From Streptomyces mirabilis (GTDB taxonomy: Bacteria; Actinomycetota; Actinomycetes; Streptomycetales; Streptomycetaceae), in contig NZ_JBCJKP010000001.1 in assembly GCF_039503195.1 (NCBI RefSeq), positions 62,001 to 126,000 of the forward strand: a DNA stretch of 64,000 bases. Direction: 5' to 3'. Position 1 is the first letter of the stretch; each line of letters begins with the position of its first letter. A program made the position numbers and the translations under genes. Shown here piece after piece: positions 25,534 to 34,177 of the stretch. Below the pieces are notes generated by a model that saw only the letters and a list, made by a program, of their open reading frames with translations, made no database searches and was not told the origin of the DNA.

Positions 25534-25971
25534 TCAGCGCGGACGGCACGCGTCAATCGCGGCGCGTACCGCGTCCGCCTGCGGCCACTCCTCTTCGTGA
25601 ACTTCGGCAGGCGGCCGCCCGGTGTGCACGAGGAAGTCGGTCGCGGCAGCGACCGACTCCGGTGTCGCGTAGACGCGCCGGAGTGAGATGACCGGCTCGC
25701 GGGGCATCGAGTATCCGGGGCCGACGTAGGCATACGCCCAGCCCGTCTCCTCCTCCCAGAGGAGACGGATTCCGCCCGAGCCGACGCAGCGCCTCACATC
25801 CCACCCCGTCCGGATACGCATCCGCTCATCCGGGCGGGCGCCCAGGTCGAGGCGGACGATGCCCGGCGGGACACCACGGCCGACCAGCGCTGGGGCCACC
25901 GCGGTGGCATACGGCCAGTGCGGCAAAGTGCGGGGCAACAGGCCTGGAAGTCCGGGCGGTTGGAGCAGCAT
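25534..25971 (-). CDS. DUF6292-like hypothetical protein
   Basis: From ATG 25971 the 145-aa product reads PHWPYATAVAPALVGRGVPP, then LDLGARPDERMRIRTGWDVR, then GIRLLWEEETGWAYAYVGPG. It ends in a helical tail. The layout (N-terminal helix with ALxxRGVP, then a beta-meander with WxEExGW) fits the DUF6292 type from Streptomyces, assigned from memory. It is convergent with the gene ending at 25514. Confidence 0.55.
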   Translation of the reverse strand: MLLQPPGLPGLLPRTLPHWPYATAVAPALVGRGVPPGIVRLDLGARPDERMRIRTGWDVRRCVGSGGIRLLWEEETGWAYAYVGPGYSMPREPVISLRRVYATPESVAAATDFLVHTGRPPAEVHEEEWPQADAVRAAIDACRPR

Positions 25972-26063
25972 GAGTCTCGCCTCCACGACGGGGTCAGGCA
26001 GGTCAGGAGACACGCAGGAGCGGGGTGGCGGGGCGGATCGCGCCGGGCCCGACGTTCGGGACA

Positions 26064-26260
26064 TGCGACGCATGTTCCACCGCGAAACCGCGTGGCACAA
26101 CGAGCCCGCCATCGACCGGCTGTGGGACAAGGAGGAGCTCACCGGCGAAGAAGCCGCACACGAGCAAATGTGGGCTCATCGCCCGTGCACTCCCCTGCGC
26201 AGCGCGATCCTGACCCGCGCCATGTCGCTGTGGTACAAGTCCGACATCTACCCGGACTGA
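26064..26260 (+). CDS. small hypothetical protein, 65 aa
   Basis: ATG 26064 starts a short frame (MFHRETAWHNEPAIDRLWDK, then PLRSAILTRAMSLWYKSDIY) with normal codon use. After the stop at 26258-26260 the frame stays open for another 60 codons, including a hydrophobic helix (ALLTTSAIAIFGAVF), which hints at a longer gene broken by a stop. Function unknown. Confidence 0.35.
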
Positions 26261-26533
26261 CTACCCCCGCGCGACGGCAGTGCACCTCCGTGGCTGGCCT
26301 GGGAGACCAGCGGCAAGCAGCCCGGCGCCACGCAGATCGGCGCACTGCTGACCACCTCTGCCATCGCCATCTTTGGCGCCGTCTTCCAGGATCAGGGCCC
26401 GCACGAGGGCCTGCTCACTCTCAACGGCGGCTGAGTACGCCTGAAGTCTGCTCACTGCACCGAGTCCTGCTGACCCTCGGCTTGACAACGCCGAGGCGGC
26501 ACCAGCAATCGTCCCCGCTCCAGGGCTGGCCCA

Positions 26534-26935
26534 TCACAGTGGGAGCGTTATGCCGAGTTCCTGCATGGCGCTGGAAGGCGGGCCGCCTTCGGAGCGTTCG
26601 GTCTTGTAGCCCTTGACCCGGGGTTCAAGGGTACGGGGATCGACGGCCTCGGCAGGAGCACTCTTGGCGTACAGGCCCACGGGCTGGCTGTCGCGGTCGT
26701 GGGGCAGGAGCCAGAAGACGCGGCGGCGGAACGTGCCGGAGGCGCGCGAGGGTTTGGCAGTGGAGCCCAGGAGCACGTAGCCGACCATGCGGCCGTCGCG
26801 GTGATAGGCCGGCTTTCCCTTGCGGGTGGGGAGCCGGTCCAGGCTCTGGCGGACGTAGTCGAGGTGGTCGATGTCCTCCAGCCACACGATGTCGGCTTCG
26901 TGGCTGATCTCGTCCTCGGTAATCAGGGAGCTCAT
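26534..26935 (-). CDS. hypothetical protein, 133 aa, second gene of an overlapping pair
   Basis: ATG 26935 overlaps the stop of the upstream gene (ATGA), so the two are translationally coupled. The product (DEISHEADIVWLEDIDHLDY, then GRMVGYVLLGSTAKPSRASG, then RRRVFWLLPHDRDSQPVGLY) is soluble and mixed alpha/beta. No family recognised. Confidence 0.6.
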   Translation of the reverse strand: MSSLITEDEISHEADIVWLEDIDHLDYVRQSLDRLPTRKGKPAYHRDGRMVGYVLLGSTAKPSRASGTFRRRVFWLLPHDRDSQPVGLYAKSAPAEAVDPRTLEPRVKGYKTERSEGGPPSSAMQELGITLPL

Positions 26936-27108
26936 GCGCGGCCCCTCTCCTCGTCGGTGAGCAGTCCGATGCCGGGGTAGTACTTTACCCCGGGAACTCG
27001 TGGGCCTGGCCTCGCCCAAGGAGATGATCCCGCCCCGTGCAACGACCGCAGCGCCTCCAACTCGATCGCCGTCAGCGTTCCCCGGTCGTCGAACGGCGGA
27101 AACCGCAT
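26932..27108 (-). CDS. small hypothetical protein, 58 aa, first gene of an overlapping pair
   Basis: ATG 27108 is preceded by GGAGGTGGGGGAG, a strong ribosome-binding region. The 58-aa product (MRFPPFDDRGTLTAIELEAL, then KYYPGIGLLTDEERGRA) ends in a stop that overlaps the next gene's ATG. The coupled layout and strong site support it as a real gene despite its size. Confidence 0.55.
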   Translation of the reverse strand: MRFPPFDDRGTLTAIELEALRSLHGAGSSPWARPGPRVPGVKYYPGIGLLTDEERGRA

Positions 27109-27303
27109 CGCGCTCCCCCACCTCCGCAGCACGGGCAGTGATCGGCACCGTACTACCCGGCACCGGCGCACGAGGGCCAGGCTGTGAAACTCCGCAGCCT
27201 CCGACCAGCACTCTGGCCGGAACACGGCGGGCCGCACCGGGTGCAGGCCGGCGGTTCGTGCGAGGACCTCCACCGCAGTCCGCCGACTCACTACGGTCAG
27301 CGC

Positions 27304-27825
27304 ATGACCAGTGACGGTGCAGTCGTGGACGAAGCAGTCCGCGCGGCATGGGACTCGTACCGAATCTTGGAGACGCGCACGCCAGAGAAGGAGCGCCAGC
27401 AGGCGCAGCAGCGTGTCCAGGCCGCGATGGACGCCTACGGCCGGGAGGAAGTGTCCCGGGGTGCGGTTTTCCTTGTGGGCGTGCTGACCGCGCACATCAT
27501 CGGCCGGCAGGACGGCGAGGAGGAGGACCGCCTCGATCCGCTCAGTGATCTGATCCCGGCCGTGATCCGCAAGCTCCCCGGCTTCGAACTGGCCGACCCC
27601 GCCCAGGTACCGATGGTCACCGGCGTCCTCATGGCCGCGGCCATGGGCATGGACACCGTGGCCTGGCGCGACCAGTTCGGGACGATCTCGCCGAAGGAGG
27701 CTCTGGTACACAACTTCGTGCTCTGGCTGCTCGCCGACCTCTTCGACAGCCTGGTCGAACAGCCCGGCGCCACCGACCAGCTCATGCGGGAGACCTTCAA
27801 CTCCATGGCTGCCGACACCGGTTGA
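27304..27825 (+). CDS. hypothetical helical protein, 173 aa
   Basis: ATG 27304 (MTSDGAVVDEAVRAAWDSYR) starts an all-helical protein with two hydrophobic stretches (AVFLVGVLTAHIIG, and VTGVLMAAAMGMDTVAWRDQ) and an ordered C-terminus (NFVLWLLADLFDSLVEQ). It looks intact and soluble or membrane-associated. No family recognised. Confidence 0.6.
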   Translation: MTSDGAVVDEAVRAAWDSYRILETRTPEKERQQAQQRVQAAMDAYGREEVSRGAVFLVGVLTAHIIGRQDGEEEDRLDPLSDLIPAVIRKLPGFELADPAQVPMVTGVLMAAAMGMDTVAWRDQFGTISPKEALVHNFVLWLLADLFDSLVEQPGATDQLMRETFNSMAADTG

Positions 27826-28075
27826 CAGGGCCCGGCAGAGCGCCTCGCCACACTCAAACTCGCCCAGGCGGCCGTGAGGCCTCCTCGCTGTTGCAGAAGG
27901 GGACAACGCCTGGCCGGATCCAACTCGCCGCGACGCCAACCCGGGCTCATCTGCGCAGACGTCGTCCAGGGCAGTCACTCGGGGAAGGAAGGCAGTTTGC
28001 CGCTGCGGGAGGAAGGGCCGGCGAACAGGTTTCGCGAGTCCGCCGGCTCGCCCTCGGGAAAGAGCCGGGTTGAGT

Positions 28076-28693
28076 TCAGCAGGGTTGCAGGTACCACACC
28101 CAGGTCCAGTCGGCTTCATTGTCCGCGCTGAACGCGCCGCTGTCCCGCCACCGAGTTACACCGTCCTTGCTTTTGAACTGGGCGACGGTTCCCGGGGTCT
28201 GGTTGTTGATCCAGGACCCCGTGCCGATGTAATTGGCGTCGACTGTGTGGTTGTAGCAGGCGGACCAGGCGTTTTCTATGCCCGTAAAATCGGGCCCGTT
28301 GAACGCACAGAAGTACAGGTAAAGGCACGGGGCACCTGCCGCACTCCGCGCGCCGGACTTGAGGTCTCTGGCCCGCTCTTCGCCTGGAAGCGGCAGCCGC
28401 ATGAAGCTACCTTTGTCATCCAGGGCGACCTCGTTGATCGCTGTCTGCCGACCTTCGTGGTGAGCCAAGTAGGCATCGATCTCATCTTGCAGCTCGTCGG
28501 CCTCCGCCGGTGTGAGCCCGGCCTTTGCTACCTGTGCGGCGTAGGCGCGCTCAGCTGCCTGTGGTGCGGCGTGCACCGGAGTACCGATCGACAGGCCTAT
28601 GACGGCCACGGAGATGAGGACGGTGACCAGCCGTTTAATCCTCGACGTGACCGTTGGAAGTCGCAGTGCCCCGTGGGGTGTGGACCCGTGCAA
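28076..28693 (-). CDS. secreted protein, peptidase-inhibitor I36-like domain
   Basis: TTG 28693 with AAGGGG 8 bases upstream gives a 205-aa precursor. It has a signal peptide (RIKRLVTVLISVAVIGLSIG, cleavage at VHA-AP). A helical pro-part follows (AGLTPAEADELQDEIDAYLA). The C-terminal domain of about 90 residues (CLYLYFCAFNGPDFTGIENA, SACYNH, GSWINNQTPGTVAQFKS, WYLQPC) resembles the I36 peptidase-inhibitor/gamma-crystallin-like domains secreted by Streptomyces. Four cysteines suggest two disulfides. ATG 28752 upstream is the alternative start but has no ribosome-binding site. Confidence 0.7.
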   Translation of the reverse strand: MHGSTPHGALRLPTVTSRIKRLVTVLISVAVIGLSIGTPVHAAPQAAERAYAAQVAKAGLTPAEADELQDEIDAYLAHHEGRQTAINEVALDDKGSFMRLPLPGEERARDLKSGARSAAGAPCLYLYFCAFNGPDFTGIENAWSACYNHTVDANYIGTGSWINNQTPGTVAQFKSKDGVTRWRDSGAFSADNEADWTWVWYLQPC

Positions 28694-29007
28694 TGTAGTA
28701 GCCCCTTCACAGGAGATGGATACTGTCAGGCGCCCACGATTCCCAGTACGCATACTGCTAGCAACGTTTTCAAGGCTGTTCGAAATGTGTTTGCGGCGCT
28801 TGAGTGAGGGTAACGGCCGTTCCGTAAAGATCATGTCTCCGCGTTCGGCGCCGGCATACGCAGCACGCAGGATCTGAGCACCTCCTTGGCTGCATGGCCA
28901 ACCATCGCGCCCAGCCACACCTGCTCCCGGAATCGAGAGGAACTCCGAGGACAGGATTAGCCAACAGTGTCGCTGCAATGCCGGGGGCGGGGCGTTGCCA
29001 CGGGTGG
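28694..29007. other. no gene seen
   Basis: About 310 bases between convergent and divergent minus-strand genes. It should hold the promoter of the I36-like gene near 28760 (AT-rich CATACTGCTAGCAACG), but no further feature is supported. Confidence 0.4.
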
Positions 29008-29267
29008 CTACCCGAGCCAGACGATGTCCAAGACAGACAGGTGCCTCAGCGCACGGTTCGCGAAGAAGATGACGGACAACTGGCCAACAGATGCGATGCG
29101 CACGTCCTCGCCCTCGGGGTCGCCGGCGTCCCACTGGGGGAAGCCCCAGGGGTTTCCGGCCGCGGCGTCCAGGACGTCCCAGACCATCTGCTCCGCATGC
29201 TCCGGGAGTTCGGCGAGCGCCTTCGCGCGGGCGGCGACAGCCGGACCGCATACGGCTGAGTGCTCAC
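29008..29267 (-). pseudogene. RelE-like toxin, frameshifted
   Basis: GTG 29267 overlaps the antitoxin stop (GTGA) and starts RelE-like sequence (TQPYAVRLSPPAR). After codon 15 the frame is lost. One base later it resumes as KALAELPEHAEQMVWDVLDA, then VRIASVGQLSVIFFANRALR, ending LSVLDIVWLG at 29008. One missing base in the codon after PPA (near 29225) accounts for it. The intact protein would be a roughly 86-aa RelE/ParE-fold mRNA interferase or gyrase toxin. As it stands it is inactive, unless the deletion is a sequencing error. Confidence 0.65.
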
Positions 29268-29569
29268 CGGCGCCTGCTCCGGATTTCCTCCAGGTCCACG
29301 AACCCGGTGTCGTCACTGCCGGAGGCGAGGAACGCGTCGACCACCGGCGCGGAGGCGACGCGGGTCTGCCACACCTGGACGACCTCGTACAGCCCGGCGA
29401 GGGAGAACGTCCGGCGCGACTCTTCCAGCGCGGCCGCCCACTCCTGCTCAAAGGTCGGCACCCACCGGTCCGCACGTCGGTCGGCGCGCAGCTGGGCGAG
29501 CAGTTCGGCCGGAGCTCCCGGGGCGGGGGCGTATGGCGTGACGGGCGCGTGGTCGGGCTGCGCGCTCAT
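29264..29569 (-). CDS. DUF6247 family protein, likely antitoxin of the RelE-like toxin
   Basis: From ATG 29569 (GGGAGGAACAG upstream) the 101-aa product reads GAPAELLAQLRADRRADRWV, then FEQEWAAALEESRRTFSLAG and YEVVQVWQTRVA. This is the DUF6247 type. In Streptomyces this family regularly precedes a RelE-like gene with overlapping ends, as here, so it probably acts as the antitoxin. Its ATG overlaps the stop of the gene before it. Intact. Confidence 0.7.
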   Translation of the reverse strand: MSAQPDHAPVTPYAPAPGAPAELLAQLRADRRADRWVPTFEQEWAAALEESRRTFSLAGLYEVVQVWQTRVASAPVVDAFLASGSDDTGFVDLEEIRSRRR

Positions 29570-29880
29570 CGGCTGTTCCTCCCAGCGGGTCGTACCGCCA
29601 CGGTACGCGCGACGGGAGGCCGTAGAGACAGGCATGAGCCGATCCCCTCCTGCCGGGCCAGGGAGCAGACGGCGGTGCGGGCGACGGCCGGCGCGTGCTG
29701 GGGCAGCCGGACGTCCTGCTTCTCCCAGGTGGTGGCGACGTAGTTGAGGAATTCAGCCGTCGCCCACTCGCAGTCGCTCGGGTCGCCGGCGAGCAGTCGG
29801 TCGGCCGTCCCCGCCGGTTCTCTGAGACCGAGCGCTTCAGTCAGCGATTGAGTGACTGAGCAGTCTGTGGCACGGCGGAC
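29566..29880 (-). pseudogene. 5'-truncated gene ahead of the DUF6247 antitoxin
   Basis: The minus strand encodes TQSLTEALGLREPAGTADRL, then DPSDCEWATAEFLNYVATTW, then LPQHAPAVARTAVCSLARQE. It stops at 29566 inside the next start (ATGA). There is no start codon before a stop near 29935, so the 5' end is lost. No family recognised. Confidence 0.4.
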
Positions 29881-29940
29881 GCGGGTGGGCGCGCTGCGCG
29901 TACTCCTACGATCGCCTGACGTCCGACTCGGTTACGGTCA

Positions 29941-30700
29941 TTAGGCCGTCAGCTCCGCATGCTCCGTAAGTCGGTCCAGATCCGGGAGGACGGTCGAACG
30001 GTAACCGGTCTCCAACAGGCGCTCGTTGCGTAGTTGACGCAGTGCCTTGTGGACCGTGGTCTCGGCAGCGCCGACCATTGTGGCCAGCTCTGACTGCGAC
30101 AGCCGAAGAGGGATCACCACTCCGGAAGACATGGAAGATCCGTATGACGCGGCGAGGTCCACCAACAGCCGGGCCAAGCGCACGCTCACCGGGTAGCTGC
30201 GGAAGTCCAACCGCTGCTGGTTCGCCCAGCGCAGCCGTTTGCTAACCATGCCAGTCAAGGCAGTCGCGACCTCAGGGCGACGCATCAGCAGCCCCTGCAA
30301 CTCACTTTGTCGCACCACACGGGCGGTCAGCGGACCGCAGGCGGTGACCGTCGCCGAGCGTGGCGCCTCGTCCAGAGCCGCCATCTCACCCACTGTGTCC
30401 CCAGCAGCCGTGATGGCGAGGAGCGAGGACTCACCGTTCTCCACGCGCGCCGTGACCTTGGCGAAACCGGACAACAGCAGAAGTACGTGGCGGTCTTCCA
30501 CCCCCCTCCATCAGGAGCACATCGTCCGCATCGAACCGGACCTGCGTACCTAGGCCGAGCAGTTCCTGCCGTGCCGGTGGCGTCAGCGTTCCAAGCAGAC
30601 TGCGTGAGGGCCACTGCTGGGACAACTGCTCGTGCGCCTGGGTGGTCTCGCTATCGGAGCCGGTGAGGACGACATCAGGGCCTCCCAGGAGGCCCGGCAT
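29941..30700 (-). pseudogene. CRP/FNR-family regulator, frameshifted in a G6 run
   Basis: The gene starts near 30700 (MPGLLGGPDVVLTG...). It shows the cyclic-nucleotide-binding fold (LGTLTPPARQELLGLGTQVR, FDADDVLLMEG). At six G's (plus-strand C6, 30501-30506) the frame shifts. It goes on as EDRHVLLLLSGFAKVTARVE, the beta-roll (GDTVGEMAALDEAPRSATVT) and a C-terminal winged helix (LSQSELATMVGAAETTVHKA). Removing one G restores MEGVEDRHV. The parts otherwise are complete, so this is a fresh mutation, a phase-variable tract or a sequencing error. The recognition helix (AETTVHKALRQLR) is normal. Confidence 0.7.
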
Positions 30701-30741
30701 GCCTTCCGTGTCTCCGGTAGGAAGTACGCCGCGCCGGCCGG

Positions 30742-30896
30742 GAGAACGCCTGCCCCAACACTCCGAAGCCCACTTGAACTGGGCACTCATCACCATGATG
30801 ACCCGACGCCTGACCCGCAAGAACCCCGCTGCCTCTTGGGCCAAGAAGCGCTCCGGTCAAAGCCCGGCTTCCGCAATCCGCGGCAAAACGAGCTGA
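30742..30896 (+). pseudogene. IS5-family transposase C-terminal scrap 2
   Basis: The plus strand reads ERLPQHSEAHLNWALITMMT, then RRLTRKNPAASW, the end of an IS5-group transposase. Nothing more of the gene remains. It overlaps the 3' end of the deaminase gene on the other strand. Confidence 0.55.
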
Positions 30897-31486
30897 TAGG
30901 CAGTCGCAGCCGTTTCGGCTTCCGCGAAGCCGGGGATGCCGAGAGATTGCCGCGCCAGTGCGAGTAAACCACCGCTGCCTGCTTCCTCACCTGTCTCCGG
31001 CGCGTGACGGAGAGTCCAGAGGTGCATGAGCATCGCGCCGAACACGGCGAGGGGCCCTTGAACAGGTCCTTCCCGGTGAGCCCAGCGTGCTGCAATGGCA
31101 CCGCCCACAGAAGGAACCTGCTCGATTCCGCGCCACACGGGGTCCGCGGCGGCATAGACCACAGTGCCGACATGAGCGTGAAGGAGCGCGCCGCTACAGA
31201 GGAGACATGGCTCAAGCGTGGTGAAGAGAAGGTGGTCCTCATACCGGCGCCGGGACGACAGCTGGGCCAGCACATTGATCTCCGCGTGGGCAATGGCTGC
31301 CCCAGCAAGCTGCCCGGGTGGGGCAACTGTCTCCTGGCTGCGGTTCCGCCCGCTGGCCACCACCTCACCATCAGCATTGATCAACGCGGCTCCGATGGGC
31401 CGACTTCCCGCCCTGAACGCCTCCCACGCCAACTCGAAGGGCAGTCGCCAGATCGCTGGCAGCGCTGTTGTTTCGTCACCAGGCAT
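30857..31486 (-). CDS. cytidine/deoxycytidylate deaminase family protein
   Basis: The 209-aa protein has the zinc site of the CDA superfamily: HAE at 67-69 (AAIAHAEINVLAQL) and PCLLC at 93-97 (TTLEPCLLCSG). The TTLEPCxxCxGA form is that of CMP/dCMP and tRNA-adenosine/guanine deaminases. The C-terminal 90 residues are longer than in TadA (150 aa) and may set the substrate. ATG 31486. All catalytic residues are present, so it is probably an active zinc hydrolase, converting an amino group on a base to a keto group. Confidence 0.8.
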   Translation of the reverse strand: MPGDETTALPAIWRLPFELAWEAFRAGSRPIGAALINADGEVVASGRNRSQETVAPPGQLAGAAIAHAEINVLAQLSSRRRYEDHLLFTTLEPCLLCSGALLHAHVGTVVYAAADPVWRGIEQVPSVGGAIAARWAHREGPVQGPLAVFGAMLMHLWTLRHAPETGEEAGSGGLLALARQSLGIPGFAEAETAATAYQLVLPRIAEAGL

Positions 31487-31616
31487 GCGCCGATTCTGCC
31501 TGGCCTGAGCGCACGATGAGAGCTCCGCAGGTGATCCACCGGACGTCTCCGCTCAACCGGTCACGTTGAAAAACAGCTACTCAGCTTGTGCTTTATGGCT
31601 GGGGGCTTCGTTAGGG

Positions 31617-31925
31617 TCAGCACCGCACGCGTGCGGTGTCGCCGTCGATACGGACGATGCACTGTTTGAAGAGCGCCATGGGCCGACCTTCGTCTTCGGC
31701 AACCAGCGTTAGTCCGAGGTCCATGATGGGCTTGATGGCTTGTGCTGTTCGAGAGCCGTCGGGGTCCGGGCCGCGCAGGGCCGCCCAGGTCTCGAACAGT
31801 GCACGGACCCCTTCCCATCCGGGCCCCGGGATGAAGCGGCAGAGGAACGTTGGCTGATCAATTGTGTACTGCCGTAGCTCGCCGATCCGGGTGTCGCCCT
31901 GTGTGAGCCACCACGTCCCGTTCAC
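31617..31925 (-). CDS. hypothetical protein, 102 aa
   Basis: ATG 31925 starts MNGTWWLTQGDTRIGELRQY, then FLCRFIPGPGWEGVRALFET, then LVAEDEGRPMALFKQCIVRI. The fold looks like a small alpha/beta domain; family members occur alone in Streptomyces without assigned function. An AGGGAGCGG ribosome-binding site lies just upstream. Intact. Confidence 0.65.
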   Translation of the reverse strand: MNGTWWLTQGDTRIGELRQYTIDQPTFLCRFIPGPGWEGVRALFETWAALRGPDPDGSRTAQAIKPIMDLGLTLVAEDEGRPMALFKQCIVRIDGDTARVRC

Positions 31926-32102
31926 TACCGCTCCCTTCAGCTACGACTTCAGGCGGGTTGCCTGAGCCCCCGAGCTCCGTTGTGTCGAATTGTCCGTCGA
32001 ACTGGCTCCCTCACGCGGAAGTTCACCAGACGTGTGGGCGGCCTCCGTCCGATTCTGTGCTCCGAACAAGGAATGCACCGAACCAGAACGAAGGCCGTGG
32101 GG

Positions 32103-32816
32103 ATGAGCCTGCCGCACCTCGATGTCCCGGGGGAAGCGTTCGCCGAAGCGTCACGCTTCCGGGACGACTTCTTCGACTGCCTGACCGCCCGCGGGGACGA
32201 GCTGTTCGAGCTGGCCGACGCGCTGCTGTGTGCGGACGGGCCGGTGACTGCACCGGTGGACCTGACGTTGGTGGCCGAACATCGGCGCGGATACGGCGCG
32301 ATGTACGACGCATTGAACAACGGGAACGTCGACGTGCCGCGACTGCGACAAGTGCTGGCCGGGTTGCCCATGCCGCATGCCGCCGACGGGCGCTTGGTCT
32401 TGGCGGTGGACATCACCCACTGGCTCCGGCCGGACGCGGTGACCCTCGGCGCCGAGCTGCGCGAGCGGAGTATCGGGCTGCACGTCGTCGAGCAGGGCAT
32501 TGACACGGCCACGATGGAGGGGCGGGCGATGTTCGGGATGCTGTCCGTACTGGCAGAGCTCCAGCGGGAGCTGATCGTGGCGAACACGAACGACGGGCTT
32601 GCCTCCGCTCGGGCCCGCGGCCGGGTGGACGGGCGCCGGCCGAAGCTCACCGAGGGCCAGGCCGCGCTTGCCCAACGGCTCTACGACGAGCGGGAGAAGA
32701 CCGTCCAGCAGATCGCTGACATGTTCAACGTGCCGAGGTCGACGGTGTACGGGCACCTCGACAAAGCCAAGACCGTCCCCCGTCAGCCGAAGAAGACCAA
32801 GGTCACGAAGTCCTGA
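32103..32816 (+). CDS. chimera: IS701 transposase N-terminus fused to serine resolvase C-terminus
   Basis: From ATG 32103 the first about 110 residues are the N-terminus of an IS701-like transposase (PHLDVPGEAFAEASRFRDDF, then CADGPVTAPVDLTLVAEHRR, then DGRLVLAVDITHWLRPDA). At about 32435 the frame passes without a break into the C-terminal half of a Tn3-type serine resolvase (ERSIGLHVVEQGIDTATMEG, the E helix MFGMLSVLAELQRELIVANT, then the DNA-binding HTH IADMFNVPRSTVYGHL). The catalytic serine of the resolvase and the DDE core of the transposase are both missing. The product is a 237-aa hybrid with an intact HTH, so it could still bind DNA. Confidence 0.75.
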   Translation: MSLPHLDVPGEAFAEASRFRDDFFDCLTARGDELFELADALLCADGPVTAPVDLTLVAEHRRGYGAMYDALNNGNVDVPRLRQVLAGLPMPHAADGRLVLAVDITHWLRPDAVTLGAELRERSIGLHVVEQGIDTATMEGRAMFGMLSVLAELQRELIVANTNDGLASARARGRVDGRRPKLTEGQAALAQRLYDEREKTVQQIADMFNVPRSTVYGHLDKAKTVPRQPKKTKVTKS

Positions 32817-32842
32817 CCGCTACCTTGCGGCTGGTGTCTGAG

Positions 32843-33247
32843 CTAGGACTCCGGGGCCTTGTAGGTCCACTGGTCGATGTTCCCGCCGACGGTGCGGTAG
32901 TGGTGCGCCACGACGGGCAGACCGAAGTCCGGGTCCGTGAAGCTCTTGAAGCACGGGCCGCCCGATCGGCCCACCGCTGACGGGCTGTCCTTGTCGTCGT
33001 CCGCGCACGGGTGGAACACGCTGGCGATCTTGTCCGACTCCACGAGCGTGGTGTACAGGGTGTTCGGCTCGCACGGCTGGAGCCTGCCCAGCCACTCCTG
33101 CACGTACGGGGACTCCCGCTCGATGGACACCGTGCCGTTCCACGCAGCCCCGAAGGCGCCGTACTTGGGCTCGGTGTAGAGGACGAAGTGGGTGTAGCCC
33201 GCGGCGAGGTCGTAGACGGGCTGTAAGTCACGCGGCTGGTAGCTCAA
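32843..33247 (-). CDS. hypothetical protein, probably 5'-truncated
   Basis: The frame (SYQPRDLQPVYDLAAGYTHF, then YGAFGAAWNGTVSIERESPY, then GRSGGPCFKSFTDPDFGLPV) looks like the extracellular part of a secreted protein with three cysteines. The start (TTG 33247) has no signal peptide and no good ribosome-binding site, so the N-terminal part is probably lost. Confidence 0.45.
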   Translation of the reverse strand: MSYQPRDLQPVYDLAAGYTHFVLYTEPKYGAFGAAWNGTVSIERESPYVQEWLGRLQPCEPNTLYTTLVESDKIASVFHPCADDDKDSPSAVGRSGGPCFKSFTDPDFGLPVVAHHYRTVGGNIDQWTYKAPES

Positions 33248-33582
33248 CTGACCTGTGCTCCCTGTGTGTTGGGGGACTCCTGCTGGTCGGACTGCTGAGC
33301 CGAAGCACCGTAGGTGTCACCAGCGGAGAGGGATGAGCTGGCGATTCGGACCGGTCGAAGCAGTCTGGTGTCACCAACAAGGCATTCGACTTGTCACATG
33401 CGCTCATGTGAACGGAGTACGCAAGGACGGACCTAGGACGGCAGCTCTTAGCCTCGACCTTGCACAACGGCCCCGCAATGAGCCGTCATGCACTAAAGCC
33501 CGTCACGGGGGCTCGCACGCCTCTCGGCAGCGCGGCTTGCATGGGAGACAACTCACCAAGCACACATCGTCAGGGGAACTAC
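33248..33582. other. no gene seen; promoter region of the secreted protein gene
   Basis: About 335 bases with no supported frame. AT-richer sequence near 33370-33410 (CAAGGCATTCGACTTGTCAC) may be part of a promoter. Confidence 0.35.
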
Positions 33583-33927
33583 ATGAATCTCGCCCGAAAG
33601 CTGGCAACCGGTGCCATCGCGGCCGGCCTCACCACCGCTGGCGTCCTCGCTGCGACCCCGGCCAGCGCCACGGTCGTGAACTCCACGTGCAACCTGTCGT
33701 CCGTCGTCAACGTCTCTTACGGCTCGGGCGGCCACTACTGCTACGTCTGGGACGGCGGGCCCGCCAACCAAGGCTGGATGAACATCGTGAATTCCCATCA
33801 GGTGTGCTCGAACAGCTACACGGGATACGTGCGGGACGCCGCGGGACGCAATTGGAACTTCTACCGAGGCGCGTGCACACCCACTTACGGGGCGAATCTG
33901 ACCTTGATCGTCTTTACCGGCAACTGA
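33583..33927 (+). CDS. small secreted cysteine-containing protein, 114 aa
   Basis: From ATG 33583 (CAGGGGAACTAC before it) the precursor has a signal peptide (RKLATGAIAAGLTTAGVLAA, cleavage at ASA-TV near residue 29). The mature domain is about 85 residues with four cysteines (NSTCNLSS, HYCYVWDG, HQVCSNSY, GACTPTYG). The spacing suggests two disulfides in a beta-rich fold like the killer-toxin-like or crystallin-like proteins of Streptomyces. Activity unknown. Confidence 0.75.
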   Translation: MNLARKLATGAIAAGLTTAGVLAATPASATVVNSTCNLSSVVNVSYGSGGHYCYVWDGGPANQGWMNIVNSHQVCSNSYTGYVRDAAGRNWNFYRGACTPTYGANLTLIVFTGN

Positions 33928-34177
33928 GTTGAACCGTCTCGGTGCCCGTGGCCACAGTACCGAGAATCTGATGCCGAATTGACAGGGCGTCACATAGGCG
34001 CGCGTTTGACGGATCGTGGTCCGCCGGGTGCGCGCCTTTCGCTTGCACTCTGGGTTTGTATGCGAGGCGAGCCTGCCGCCGCCGGAACAAGACCCGGTGA
34101 CAACATGCCCGCCTCTGTGACAGCTATCGCGCTTCGGCTCATGGCCGGAATTCCAGCGGTCATGCTTTCGCTCCTAT

